From contig CACXDQ010000101.1 of the NCBI GenBank assembly GCA_902766475.1, forward strand, positions 1 through 13,740: 13,740 nt of DNA, read 5' to 3'. The notes beneath the pieces were generated by a model. It searched no databases. It was given only the letters and a program-made list of their open reading frames with translations, and was not told the DNA's origin. This DNA comes from an uncultured Eubacteriales bacterium (GTDB lineage: Bacteria; Bacillota; Clostridia; Christensenellales; Borkfalkiaceae). Position numbers and translations under genes: made by a program. Positions 6,727-12,270 of this stretch are shown here, piece after piece. The first letter of the stretch is position 1. The number at the start of each line of letters is the position of its first letter.

Positions 6727-7389
6727 TTAAGCTTCGCCTCCTTCGAATTTCTTCGCTTGGCCCAATACTTCGCCCTTGTAGATCCAGACTTTGATACCGA
6801 TTATACCGAAAGTGGTGTGCGCCTCGGAGAAACCGTAATCGATGTCGGCACGAAGGGTTTGAAGGGGAATAGAGCCTTCGTGGTACTGTTCGCTTCTGGC
6901 AATTTCGGCGCCGTCAAGACGACCGCTTACCATAACTTTGATACCTTTGACGCCCATTCTCATAGATCTCGAAATAGCCTGTTTCATACTTCTTCTGAAA
7001 GAAGCTCTCTTTTCGAGCTGCGCCGCAATAGATTCTGCGATAAGCTGAGCGTCGCAATCGGGTTTTTTGACCTCGATGATGTTGACGGAGATCTGCTTGC
7101 CGCCCGTAACCTTAGCGAGCTGCTTCTTCATAACTTCGATTTCAGCGCCCGCCTTGCCGATAAGCACGCCCGGACGAGCAGTATGAATGGTGATAGCTAT
7201 TCTGCCGGCGGCTCTCTCGATATAGATGCGGGAGATAGCCGCTGCGAAATAAGTCTTTTTAACGTAATCTCTTATGTCGTAATCTTCTTTCAAGAAGTTA
7301 CCGAACTGTTTTTTATCGGCATACCACTGAGTATCCCAAGGTTTGATGATGCCGACTCTGAGTCCGTGTGGATTAACTTTCTGTCCCAT
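6727..7389 (-). CDS. rpsC: 30S ribosomal protein S3
   Basis: Small-subunit head protein lining the mRNA entry tunnel, with helicase-like contacts. It has 220 residues, in the usual 210-235 range. It begins MGQKVNPHGLRVGIIKPW. A KH RNA-binding domain includes the GxxG loop G78-K-A-G81 in ARPGVLIGKAGAEIE. The C-terminal domain carries MKQAISRSMRMGVKGIKVMVSGRLDGAEIARSE in pieces of the expected pattern, and ends with GIIGIKVWIYKGEVLG. The ATG has an AGGAGG site, 10 nt after the rplV stop. It lacks the long charged tail found in some bacteria. Confidence 0.98.
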   Translation of the reverse strand: MGQKVNPHGLRVGIIKPWDTQWYADKKQFGNFLKEDYDIRDYVKKTYFAAAISRIYIERAAGRIAITIHTARPGVLIGKAGAEIEVMKKQLAKVTGGKQISVNIIEVKKPDCDAQLIAESIAAQLEKRASFRRSMKQAISRSMRMGVKGIKVMVSGRLDGAEIARSEQYHEGSIPLQTLRADIDYGFSEAHTTFGIIGIKVWIYKGEVLGQAKKFEGGEA

Positions 7390-7399
7390 AATGTCCTCC

Positions 7400-7789
7400 T
7401 TACTTGCTCATAGCGTCAAGAATGACGGTGATGTGGCTCGTTCTCTTCAAGATCCTGTAGCCCCTGCCCTTGCTCATAGGAGTCATTCTCTTTAAAGTGG
7501 GGCCCTGATCTGCGTAAGCCTCCGCAACTTTGAGGTCGGAGGGATTCATCTGCAAGTTGTGTTCTGCGTTTGCCGCAGCCGACATAACCACCTTTTTAAC
7601 GGGTTCAGCACCGGCTTTGGAAACGTTTTCGAGGATAGCTACCGCCTCATCGACGCTCTTGCCCCTTATGAGGTCGAGTACAACTCTTACCTTGAAGGGA
7701 GAGATCCTGATGTATTTGGCAACCGCTCTCGGTCTTTTGTCTTTATTTTCCTCAATTCTCTGAGTTTTTAATTTCATATTCTTAGCCAT
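7400..7789 (-). CDS. rplV: 50S ribosomal protein L22
   Basis: Large-subunit protein whose long beta-hairpin reaches the constriction of the peptide exit tunnel. Core motifs are AKYIRISPFKVRVVLDLIRGK, AAANAEHN, and GPTLKRMTPMSKGRGYRI leading to LKRTSHITVIL. The 129 residues exceed the common 110-113 because of an N-terminal basic extension of about 18 residues (MAKNMKLKTQ onward). The start is supported by GGAGG 8 nt upstream. At the hairpin tip, the positions matching E. coli R88 and A89 are Met and Ser and A93 is Gly, while K90, G91 and R92 are kept. The alignment is by eye. Confidence 0.97.
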   Translation of the reverse strand: MAKNMKLKTQRIEENKDKRPRAVAKYIRISPFKVRVVLDLIRGKSVDEAVAILENVSKAGAEPVKKVVMSAAANAEHNLQMNPSDLKVAEAYADQGPTLKRMTPMSKGRGYRILKRTSHITVILDAMSK

Positions 7790-7804
7790 TGTGTCTTACC
7801 TCCG

Positions 7805-8077
7805 TCAGCCCGTAGTCTTAGATCCGGCATGACCTTTGAACGTTCTGGTGGGAGCGAACTCACCGAGCTTGCAACCTACCATATCTTCGGTAATATATAC
7901 CGGAACGTGTTTTCTGCCGTCGTGTACGGCTATCGTATGACCGACCATTTGAGGGAATATAGTCGAGTTTCTCGACCAAGTCTTTAAAACCGATTTTTTG
8001 TTCTCGGCGTTCAAAGCCTCAACTCTTTGAAGCAATTTTGCCTGCACATAAGGTCCTTTTTTAACGCTTCTGCTCAT
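7805..8077 (-). CDS. rpsS: 30S ribosomal protein S19
   Basis: Small-subunit head protein that pairs with S13 and touches the A-site finger of the large subunit. It has 90 residues, as usual (about 92). It begins MSRSVKKGPYVQAKLL. The conserved TWSRNSTIFPQMVGHTIAVH lies in the middle, then HVPVYITEDMVGCKLGEFAPTRTF and KGHAG at the end. The ATG follows AAGGAGG, 14 nt after the rplB stop. It ends in TGA. Standard in every respect I can see. Confidence 0.98.
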   Translation of the reverse strand: MSRSVKKGPYVQAKLLQRVEALNAENKKSVLKTWSRNSTIFPQMVGHTIAVHDGRKHVPVYITEDMVGCKLGEFAPTRTFKGHAGSKTTG

Positions 8078-8091
8078 ATATTCTTACCTCC

Positions 8092-8919
8092 TTAATTTAC
8101 TCTCTTAAGAATAAACTTGTCAGTCTTATTCTTCTTCTTTCTGGTCTTATAACCGAGTGCCGGCTTACCCCAAGGAGTAAGAGGACCTGCGTGGCCTATC
8201 GGAGAGCGGCCCTCACCACCGCCGTGCGGGTGGTCGTTCGGGTTCATGACGGAACCTCTGACGGTAGGTCTGATACCCATATGTCTTGTCTTACCGGCTT
8301 TACCGACACGGACGATCTCGTGATCGAGATTGCCGACCTGACCGACGGTAGCTTTACATCTGACGGAAACGTATCTCATCTCGCCGCTGGGCATCTTAAG
8401 CGTTGCAAGATTGCCCTCTTTCGCCATAAGCTGAGCAGCCATACCGGCAGCCCTCGCTATCTGACCGCCCTTGCCGGGCTGAAGCTCGATATTGTGGACC
8501 ATCGTACCTACGGGGACGTTTTCGAGGGGAAGGGCGTTACCTACTTTGATGTCGGCTTCCGCACCGCTTTCCAAAACGTCGCCTACGCTGAGGCCCAAAG
8601 GAGCGAGAATATATCTCTTTTCGCCGTCCGCATAGACCAAAAGAGCGATGTTAGCCGATCTGTTGGGATCGTACTCAATGGTCTTAACGGTTGCGGGAAC
8701 TCCGTCTTTATTTCTCTTATAATCGATTATACGATACTTTCTCTTGTTGCCGCCGCCGCGATGACGAACGGTAATTTTACCCTGAGCGTTTCTGCCTGCG
8801 TTGTGCCTCTGATCTTCAAGCAAAGATCTTTCGGGGTTGGTGCAGGTGATCTCCTCAAAAGTGCTTACCGACATAAAACGGCGAGCCGGAGAAGTCGGTT
8901 TATATCTCTTAATACCCAT
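8092..8919 (-). CDS. rplB: 50S ribosomal protein L2
   Basis: One of the most conserved large-subunit proteins, needed for subunit joining and near the peptidyl transferase centre. It has 275 residues, the usual size. The N-terminus MGIKRYKPTSPARRFMSV, the RNA-binding domain with RHRGGGNKRKYRIIDYKR, the core IELQPGKGGQIARAAG and the C-terminal NPNDHPHGGGEGRSPIG are diagnostic. H230 corresponds to E. coli H229, a residue linked to peptidyl transfer. The ATG has a GGAGG site, 16 nt after the rplW stop. Confidence 0.99.
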   Translation of the reverse strand: MGIKRYKPTSPARRFMSVSTFEEITCTNPERSLLEDQRHNAGRNAQGKITVRHRGGGNKRKYRIIDYKRNKDGVPATVKTIEYDPNRSANIALLVYADGEKRYILAPLGLSVGDVLESGAEADIKVGNALPLENVPVGTMVHNIELQPGKGGQIARAAGMAAQLMAKEGNLATLKMPSGEMRYVSVRCKATVGQVGNLDHEIVRVGKAGKTRHMGIRPTVRGSVMNPNDHPHGGGEGRSPIGHAGPLTPWGKPALGYKTRKKKNKTDKFILKRVN

Positions 8920-8935
8920 TGTTTATTCCTCCGTT

Positions 8936-9223
8936 TTACTGCAACGATTCAAAGAAAGCAATAGCCTTGCTGTCTTTCTTCAAAGTTACGTAAGCCTTCT
9001 TGTAATCAGAAGTGTAACCTTGGCTTCTGCCCATTCTCTTGAGCTTACCGTGACAATTAACTGTATTTACCTTGTCGACCTGAACGTCGAACTTCTTCTC
9101 TACCGCAAGCTTGATCTCGGTTTTGTTAGCGTCTTTCGCAACGACGAAGGTGTACTTCTTATCCTTGATCATAGCGTAGCTTTTTTCGGAGAGAACAGGT
9201 CTTAAAATAACTTCTCTTTCCAT
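8936..9223 (-). CDS. rplW: 50S ribosomal protein L23
   Basis: Large-subunit protein at the exit of the peptide tunnel, the docking point for trigger factor and signal recognition particle. The 95 residues match the family. It begins MEREVILRPVLSEKSYAMI. The middle shows the typical KYTFVVAKDANKTEIKLAVE and the C-terminal half KVNTVNCHGKLKRM with the basic loop, ending in VTLKKDSKAIAFFESL. The start overlaps the rplD stop by one base (TAATG), with GGAGG within the rplD end, so the genes are translationally coupled. Confidence 0.98.
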   Translation of the reverse strand: MEREVILRPVLSEKSYAMIKDKKYTFVVAKDANKTEIKLAVEKKFDVQVDKVNTVNCHGKLKRMGRSQGYTSDYKKAYVTLKKDSKAIAFFESLQ

Positions 9224-9906
9224 TATTCTTCAACCTCCATAGCTTCGTCGAAAGTTCCGACGATTCTCACGGCGTTGGTGCCGCTTATCTCGTAAACTTC
9301 CTGTAACTTTTCGACGGCGCTCTTAGCGATGACTACCGCAGCGTTTTTAACGACGTCGTAGGTATTGAGCTGAGCGACGGGCAAAGTGTTGAGCCCGTAG
9401 ACGTTGCGGGCAGCCCTTACGACAAGCTCGTTGTCGTCGCCCATGACGACGAGTGCGGTCTTATCGAACTTAAACGCCTTTTGGAAAGCTACCATCTCTT
9501 TTGTCTTTCCTTCCTTTACGGTAACGTTGTCGACAATGAACAATTCGTTATCCGCAAGCTTCTGAGAAAGAGCGGAGAAAAGAGCCGTCCTCTTAGCGGT
9601 TTTATTCATCTTCTTGCTGAAATCTCTCGACTTCGGTGCGAACACGACGCCGCCCTTTATCCATTGAGGCGCTCTCGTGGAACCTTGACGGGCGTTACCC
9701 GTACCCTTCTGACGCCACGGCTTTTTGCCGCCGCCTCTTACTTCGGTTCTCGTAAGCGTGCCCTTAGTGCCCTGACGCTCGTTAGCGAGCCTCGTAACAA
9801 CAGCCTGATGAATGAGCGCTTCGTTATATTCGAGATCGAATAATGCGCTGAGTTCCATCGTGCCGACTTCCTGTCCGTTCATATTGTAAACTTTAACGTT
9901 TGGCAT
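9223..9906 (-). CDS. rplD: 50S ribosomal protein L4 with C-terminal extension
   Basis: Large-subunit protein whose loop lines the exit tunnel. In E. coli it also represses the S10 operon through the leader RNA. The ATG at 9906 (MPNVKVYNMNGQEVG) is chosen because the AAGGAG site fits it and MPN is the family start; a GTG three codons earlier sits 1 nt from that site. Motifs are TRTEVRGGGKKPWRQKGTG, ARQGSTRAPQW and GGVVFAPKSRDFSKKMNK, the tunnel loop. The 227 residues exceed the usual 206-207. The extra 20 or so lie at the C-terminus after the normal end near EVYE and are acidic. Confidence 0.97.
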   Translation of the reverse strand: MPNVKVYNMNGQEVGTMELSALFDLEYNEALIHQAVVTRLANERQGTKGTLTRTEVRGGGKKPWRQKGTGNARQGSTRAPQWIKGGVVFAPKSRDFSKKMNKTAKRTALFSALSQKLADNELFIVDNVTVKEGKTKEMVAFQKAFKFDKTALVVMGDDNELVVRAARNVYGLNTLPVAQLNTYDVVKNAAVVIAKSAVEKLQEVYEISGTNAVRIVGTFDEAMEVEE

Positions 9907-9916
9907 AACTTTCACG

Positions 9917-9922
9917 CTCCTT
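9917..9922 (-). promoter_or_regulatory. Ribosome binding site that sets the rplD start
   Basis: AAGGAG overlaps the rplC stop codon (TAAGGAG) and lies 10 nt before the ATG at 9906. The in-frame GTG at 9915 is 1 nt away, too close to be used from this site. Confidence 0.8.
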
Positions 9923-10550
9923 ATTTAACGGTGTTCGTAACCGTAACGATGCCGCCCTTCGGTCCGGGAATCGCTCCTTTTATAAGAAGGACGTTTCTCG
10001 CAGCGTCAACTTTGACGATTTCGAGGTTCTGCACGGTCACCCTTTCATTTCCGTACTGACCGGGCATGTGTTTGTTCTTGAAAACTCTCGACGGGGAGCT
10101 GTTAGCGCCCATAGAACCCACCTCTCTGTGAACGGGGCCTACGCCGTGAGTCATCTTGAGCCTTTGCTGATTCCATCTCTTGATTACACCCGAAAAACCG
10201 TGGCCTTTGGTGTAACCCACAACGTCGACCTTGTCGCCTTCTGCGAACGTTTCGACCGTGAGGACCTGACCTACCGTGTAAGCGGACAAATCGTCGAGCC
10301 TGAACTCTTTCATAACTTTCTGAGGCTTTACGCCGGCTTTCTTGAACTGACCGGCTTCGGGCTTATTGAGCGCCTTTTCGCCGACTTCTTCAAAACCTAC
10401 TTTCAAAGCCTCGTAGCCATCCTTTTCCACCGTCTTGATCTGAACGACGGGGCACGGACCGGCTTCAATGACGGTGACCGGGATTACTTTTCCGTCCGAG
10501 GAAAAGATCTGGGTCATACCCAACTTCTTACCAATGATTGCTTTATTCAT
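9921..10550 (-). CDS. rplC: 50S ribosomal protein L3
   Basis: Early-assembling large-subunit protein with an extension reaching the peptidyl transferase centre. It has 209 residues, the usual size. It begins MNKAIIGKKLGMTQIFSSDG. Other signatures are VTVIEAGPCPVVQIKT, TKGHGFSGVIKRWNQQR and the loop GSMGANSSPSRVFKNKHMPGQ, then NERVTVQNLEIVKVD. At the position of the methylated Gln150 of E. coli there is Ser, so the PrmB modification is not expected. The ATG has GGAGGTGA 8-9 nt upstream. The 53-nt gap after rpsJ is the longest inside the cluster and is A+T-rich, with no feature I can name. Confidence 0.98.
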   Translation of the reverse strand: MNKAIIGKKLGMTQIFSSDGKVIPVTVIEAGPCPVVQIKTVEKDGYEALKVGFEEVGEKALNKPEAGQFKKAGVKPQKVMKEFRLDDLSAYTVGQVLTVETFAEGDKVDVVGYTKGHGFSGVIKRWNQQRLKMTHGVGPVHREVGSMGANSSPSRVFKNKHMPGQYGNERVTVQNLEIVKVDAARNVLLIKGAIPGPKGGIVTVTNTVK

Positions 10551-10603
10551 AGATAAAGTTCACCTCCGTATTATTTAAAAAATTGTTACCTTGTTGATTG
10601 AGA

Positions 10604-10903
10604 TCAAAGCTTGATCTTTACGTCTACGCCCGCAGGAAGATGGATGCTGTCGAGAATTTTGGCGTTCGTCGAATAAATGTCGATAAGCCTCTTATGAGTT
10701 CTTATCTCGAACTGTTCTCTGCTGTCCTTATACTTGTGGGGAGAACGAAGAATCGTAACCACCTCTTTCTCAGTGGGAAGGGGAATAGGACCGCTTATCT
10801 TAGCGCCCGCTTTTTTCATGGTTTCGACTATTCTTTCAGTCGCTTGATCTACCATTTTGTGATCGTAAGCCGCAAGCTTGATTCTGATTTTTTGACCAGC
10901 CAT
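10604..10903 (-). CDS. rpsJ: 30S ribosomal protein S10 (slightly short)
   Basis: Small-subunit head protein, and as NusE part of transcription antitermination complexes. It is the first gene of the cluster. It begins MAGQKIRIKLAAYDHKMVD, followed by GPIPLPTEKEVVTILRSPHKYKDSREQFEIRTHKRLIDI in the expected order and a C-terminal LPAGVDVKIKL. The product is 99 residues against the usual 102-103. The segment after RLIDI (YSTNAKILDSIH) is about three residues shorter than the common pattern ending in VDALMRLDLP. The ATG has a GGAGG site 7 nt upstream. It ends in TGA. Identity is certain; the deletion is read by eye against remembered family patterns. Confidence 0.98.
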   Translation of the reverse strand: MAGQKIRIKLAAYDHKMVDQATERIVETMKKAGAKISGPIPLPTEKEVVTILRSPHKYKDSREQFEIRTHKRLIDIYSTNAKILDSIHLPAGVDVKIKL

Positions 10904-10918
10904 TTTTTTACCTCCGTT

Positions 10919-10969
10919 TTATACTAACTTGCTTGTGTCAACATTGCCGTGTGTGTCGCGCTTACTCAT
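10919..10969 (-). other. Candidate 16-codon leader frame just upstream of rpsJ
   Basis: An ATG-to-TAA frame of 16 residues (MSKRDTHGNVDTSKLV) starts within the 3' arm of the attenuator hairpin and ends 5 nt before the rpsJ ribosome binding site. No clear Shine-Dalgarno sequence precedes it; only GAGTG lies upstream, beyond a run of seven T. It may be a chance frame. I list it because translation of it would end next to the rpsJ start. Confidence 0.2.
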
Positions 10970-11015
10970 TAAAAAAATCACTCGCCGCTGTGTGTTTGCG
11001 AATGACCTTTCAATG
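10967..11015 (-). terminator. Terminator-like hairpin in the S10 leader (putative attenuator)
   Basis: On the transcribed strand an 8-bp core stem (TCATTCGC pairing with GCGAGTGA, one G-U pair) closes a 12-nt loop and is followed directly by seven T (10977-10971). The arms can extend outward, with CATTGAAAGG pairing to TTTTTTTAATG through G-U and A-U pairs and one bulged T, to about 18 bp. This is the layout of an intrinsic terminator. It lies between the promoter and rpsJ, 67 nt before the start codon, so it would act as an attenuator. Complementarity is seen directly; termination activity is inferred. Confidence 0.6.
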
Positions 11016-11023
11016 GGCGTGCG

Positions 11024-11063
11024 CCGTTAGTCGCAGGGGTTAAACCCCCACATTTGTCAACGG
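11024..11063 (-). promoter_or_regulatory. Nested leader hairpin upstream of the attenuator
   Basis: Outer arms CCGTT (11063-11059) and AACGG (11028-11024) enclose an inner stem TGTGGGGG / CCCCTGCG with a TTTAA loop (11052-11032). The inner stem has four G-C pairs in a row plus one more outside and three G-U wobbles. Internal loops GACAAA and ACT separate the two helices. There is no U tract after it, so it is not a terminator; a protein- or RNA-binding structure is more likely. Confidence 0.5.
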
Positions 11064-11137
11064 AAATTATCTTCCTCACTATCATCGGCAGGTTCCGGAG
11101 CCTGCTCGTAAGCTCGGTTTGAAGTAACTTTCCGCAT
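11057..11137 (-). other. Candidate 26-codon leader frame (uORF)
   Basis: An ATG about 20 nt into the leader opens a frame of 26 residues ending in TGA. It begins MRKVTSNRAYEQAPEPADD and continues with an acidic stretch, so the C-terminal half is Glu/Asp-rich. The stop codon falls inside the left arm of the nested hairpin at 11063-11024. No good ribosome binding site precedes it (only GGGTT close by), which lowers confidence. I do not recognise the peptide. It could be chance or a regulatory upstream frame. Confidence 0.25.
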
Positions 11138-11163
11138 CAACCCATATTTAACACAGCCTATAT

Positions 11164-11192
11164 ATGATAACACATTATATCGGCTATGTCAA
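11164..11192 (-). promoter_or_regulatory. Strong sigma-70/SigA-type promoter of the S10 operon
   Basis: A perfect -35 box TTGACA (11192-11187) and a -10 box TATCAT (11169-11164) are separated by exactly 17 nt. A TG one base before the -10 gives an extended -10 (TGTTATCAT). The start site should be near 11159-11157. It points at rpsJ and is the only convincing promoter in the window. The strength fits a ribosomal protein operon. Confidence 0.88.
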
Positions 11193-11235
11193 ATATTTTT
11201 ATTATGTTTTTGAAATTTTTTTAATTTTTTTTATA
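11193..11235 (-). promoter_or_regulatory. A-tract UP-like element
   Basis: The 43 bases directly upstream of the -35 box are almost pure A+T. On the transcribed strand they hold four A-runs of 5 to 8 bases spaced roughly one helical turn apart. Such elements bind the RNA polymerase alpha subunits or bend DNA and boost rRNA and ribosomal protein promoters. The function is inferred from composition and position. Confidence 0.6.
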
Positions 11236-11304
11236 CGCCTTTTTATACGGCGTTTCAATAGCTATATATTATATAATGATATAGCATTTATTGCCCGTTT
11301 CCGA
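11235..11304. other. A+T-rich spacer between sugar kinase gene and S10 promoter, two small inverted repeats
   Basis: This spacer has no coding potential that I can see. It contains an inverted repeat ACGCC/GGCGT at 11235-11253, with a direct repeat TTTTTATACG at 11228-11237 and 11240-11249, and a second inverted repeat GCTATAT/ATATAGC at 11261-11285 with an 11-nt loop. Neither is followed by a T run in the direction of transcription, so no clear terminator of the upstream kinase gene is visible. Read-through into the S10 operon is possible. Confidence 0.45.
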
Positions 11305-12228
11305 TCATAGCTTAGTAACTTTTATCTTGTCGTATATCTCTTCGTATTTATCACGATAGAAAAGATTTGTGCCGGGCGTGGTAACCGATGCCGTGCCGGC
11401 GGCTACGGCGCACCTTAAAATCTCTTCCTTGCTCTTGCCGTTTTCAGTCATTACCGCCGTTGCGGCGACCATTCCGTCGCCTGCGCCCACGGTGCTGTTT
11501 ACGGCGACGCTTGCGCTCTTGCAAAACCAAGCGTCTTTGCCGTCGGTAAGGATAGCGCCCTTTCTGCCGAGGGAAAGCATTACGTTTTCGGCGCCGAGTT
11601 CGATGAGCTTTTTGCAGCCCTCTACCATGTCGTCGTATCCTGCGTAATGAGTGCCGGTTATCTCTTGAAGTTCGTCTAAGTTGGGCTTAACGAGGTAAAC
11701 TCCCCTCTTCAAAGCCGAATACATATTTTCGCCCGTTGCGTCTACGATGAGTTTTTTATCTTTCGGAACAGCTTGAGCCAGCCTATAATAATAATCTCCG
11801 TCCACGCCGCCGGGAAGAGAGCCGCTTATCACGACGACGGAAGAAAACCTCGACAGCTCCGAAACGAGCGAAACGAGATCGTCGCAAGCTTTTTGCGAAA
11901 CGTTTTCACCCCTCTCGTTTATCTCCGTCATCATGGAGCGCCTGTCTACTATCTTATAATTTACCCTTGCGTTACCCTCATTCCACACGAATGAATTTTT
12001 TACTCTCTCGTTATCGAGCGAACGAACAAATGCCGCCCCGTTCTCGTTGAACATAAAGCCCGTAGCAAAACTGTCGCCGCCGAGCCTCGCAACGCCTATC
12101 GCAACGTTTAGCGCCTTGCCGGAATATGTAATCACCTTATTGTCAACTCTGTTCAAGCCGCCTATGCGGAGAGATTCCACTTCGACGGTACAATCTACGC
12201 TCGGGTTTGGACAAACGGATAAAATCAT
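11305..12228 (-). CDS. 1-phosphofructokinase-family (PfkB) sugar kinase
   Basis: Cytoplasmic ATP-dependent kinase of the ribokinase/PfkB superfamily. The closest known activities are 1-phosphofructokinase (FruK) and tagatose-6-phosphate kinase (LacC). The product has 307 residues (family about 300-315). It shows VCPNPSVDCTVEV near the N-terminus, a variant first PfkB signature SGKALNVAIGVARLGG, SGSLPGG (136-142), VKPNLDEL, SLGRKGA, and the second signature NSTVGAGDGMVA with the catalytic Asp in GAGD (about residue 251). The first signature has SGKALN where GGKGxN is usual. The ATG at 12228 is preferred to an in-frame GTG at 12237 that lies inside the binding site. No phosphotransferase or lactose genes lie nearby, so the substrate is unsure. 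Confidence 0.88.
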   Translation of the reverse strand: MILSVCPNPSVDCTVEVESLRIGGLNRVDNKVITYSGKALNVAIGVARLGGDSFATGFMFNENGAAFVRSLDNERVKNSFVWNEGNARVNYKIVDRRSMMTEINERGENVSQKACDDLVSLVSELSRFSSVVVISGSLPGGVDGDYYYRLAQAVPKDKKLIVDATGENMYSALKRGVYLVKPNLDELQEITGTHYAGYDDMVEGCKKLIELGAENVMLSLGRKGAILTDGKDAWFCKSASVAVNSTVGAGDGMVAATAVMTENGKSKEEILRCAVAAGTASVTTPGTNLFYRDKYEEIYDKIKVTKL

Positions 12229-12236
12229 AATTTTCA

Positions 12237-12241
12237 CCTCT
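12237..12241 (-). promoter_or_regulatory. Ribosome binding site that sets the sugar kinase start
   Basis: AGAGG, extended by TGA, lies 8 nt before the ATG at 12228. It overlaps the GTG at 12237 that would otherwise open a frame three codons longer. Confidence 0.78.
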
Positions 12242-12270
12242 TATATATTATAATGAAACGAATTTGCTTT

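Larger units (their letters stand above)
10904..11157 (-). promoter_or_regulatory. S10 operon 5' leader RNA, structured
   Basis: This is the untranslated leader between the inferred transcription start (about 11157) and the rpsJ ATG, roughly 254 nt. In order from its 5' end I see a hairpin at 11143-11116 (GGGTTGA with TCAAACC, one mismatch), one at 11105-11088 (GCAGG with CCTGC), a nested one at 11063-11024 (outer CCGTT/AACGG, inner TGTGGGGG/CCCCTGCG with wobbles), and a long one at 11015-10967 ending in a U tract. Only two very short open frames are present. In E. coli the S10 leader is regulated by L4 through attenuation and translation. That this leader works the same way is inference, and I do not recognise a known leader class. 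Confidence 0.7.

Noticed and set aside
6652..7413. Plus-strand open frame of 253 codons opposite rpsC and rplP
   Set aside because: Antisense to two conserved ribosomal genes; the product resembles no family and spans their gene boundary.
8191..8964. Plus-strand open frame of 257 codons opposite rplB and rplW
   Set aside because: Antisense to highly conserved L2. No recognisable domain or start signal, so a shadow frame.
10918..10941. TTGACA followed by TATAAA just before rpsJ, a possible second promoter
   Set aside because: The spacer is only 12 nt, too short for a sigma-70 promoter, and the -10 would overlap the region next to the rpsJ ribosome binding site.
11055..11060. Another TTGACA within the leader
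   Set aside because: No -10-like sequence lies 16-18 nt downstream (the region is the GGGG/CCCC hairpin). The hexamer belongs to the hairpin's internal loop.
11261..11285. GCTATAT/ATATAGC inverted repeat as a terminator of the sugar kinase gene
   Set aside because: The stem is nearly all A-T with an 11-nt loop and no following T run in the direction of transcription.
12247..12252. TATAAT in the gap between the copper ATPase and the sugar kinase genes
   Set aside because: No -35 box at a fitting distance, and the transcript would start almost at the ribosome binding site. The A+T-rich gap explains the match.
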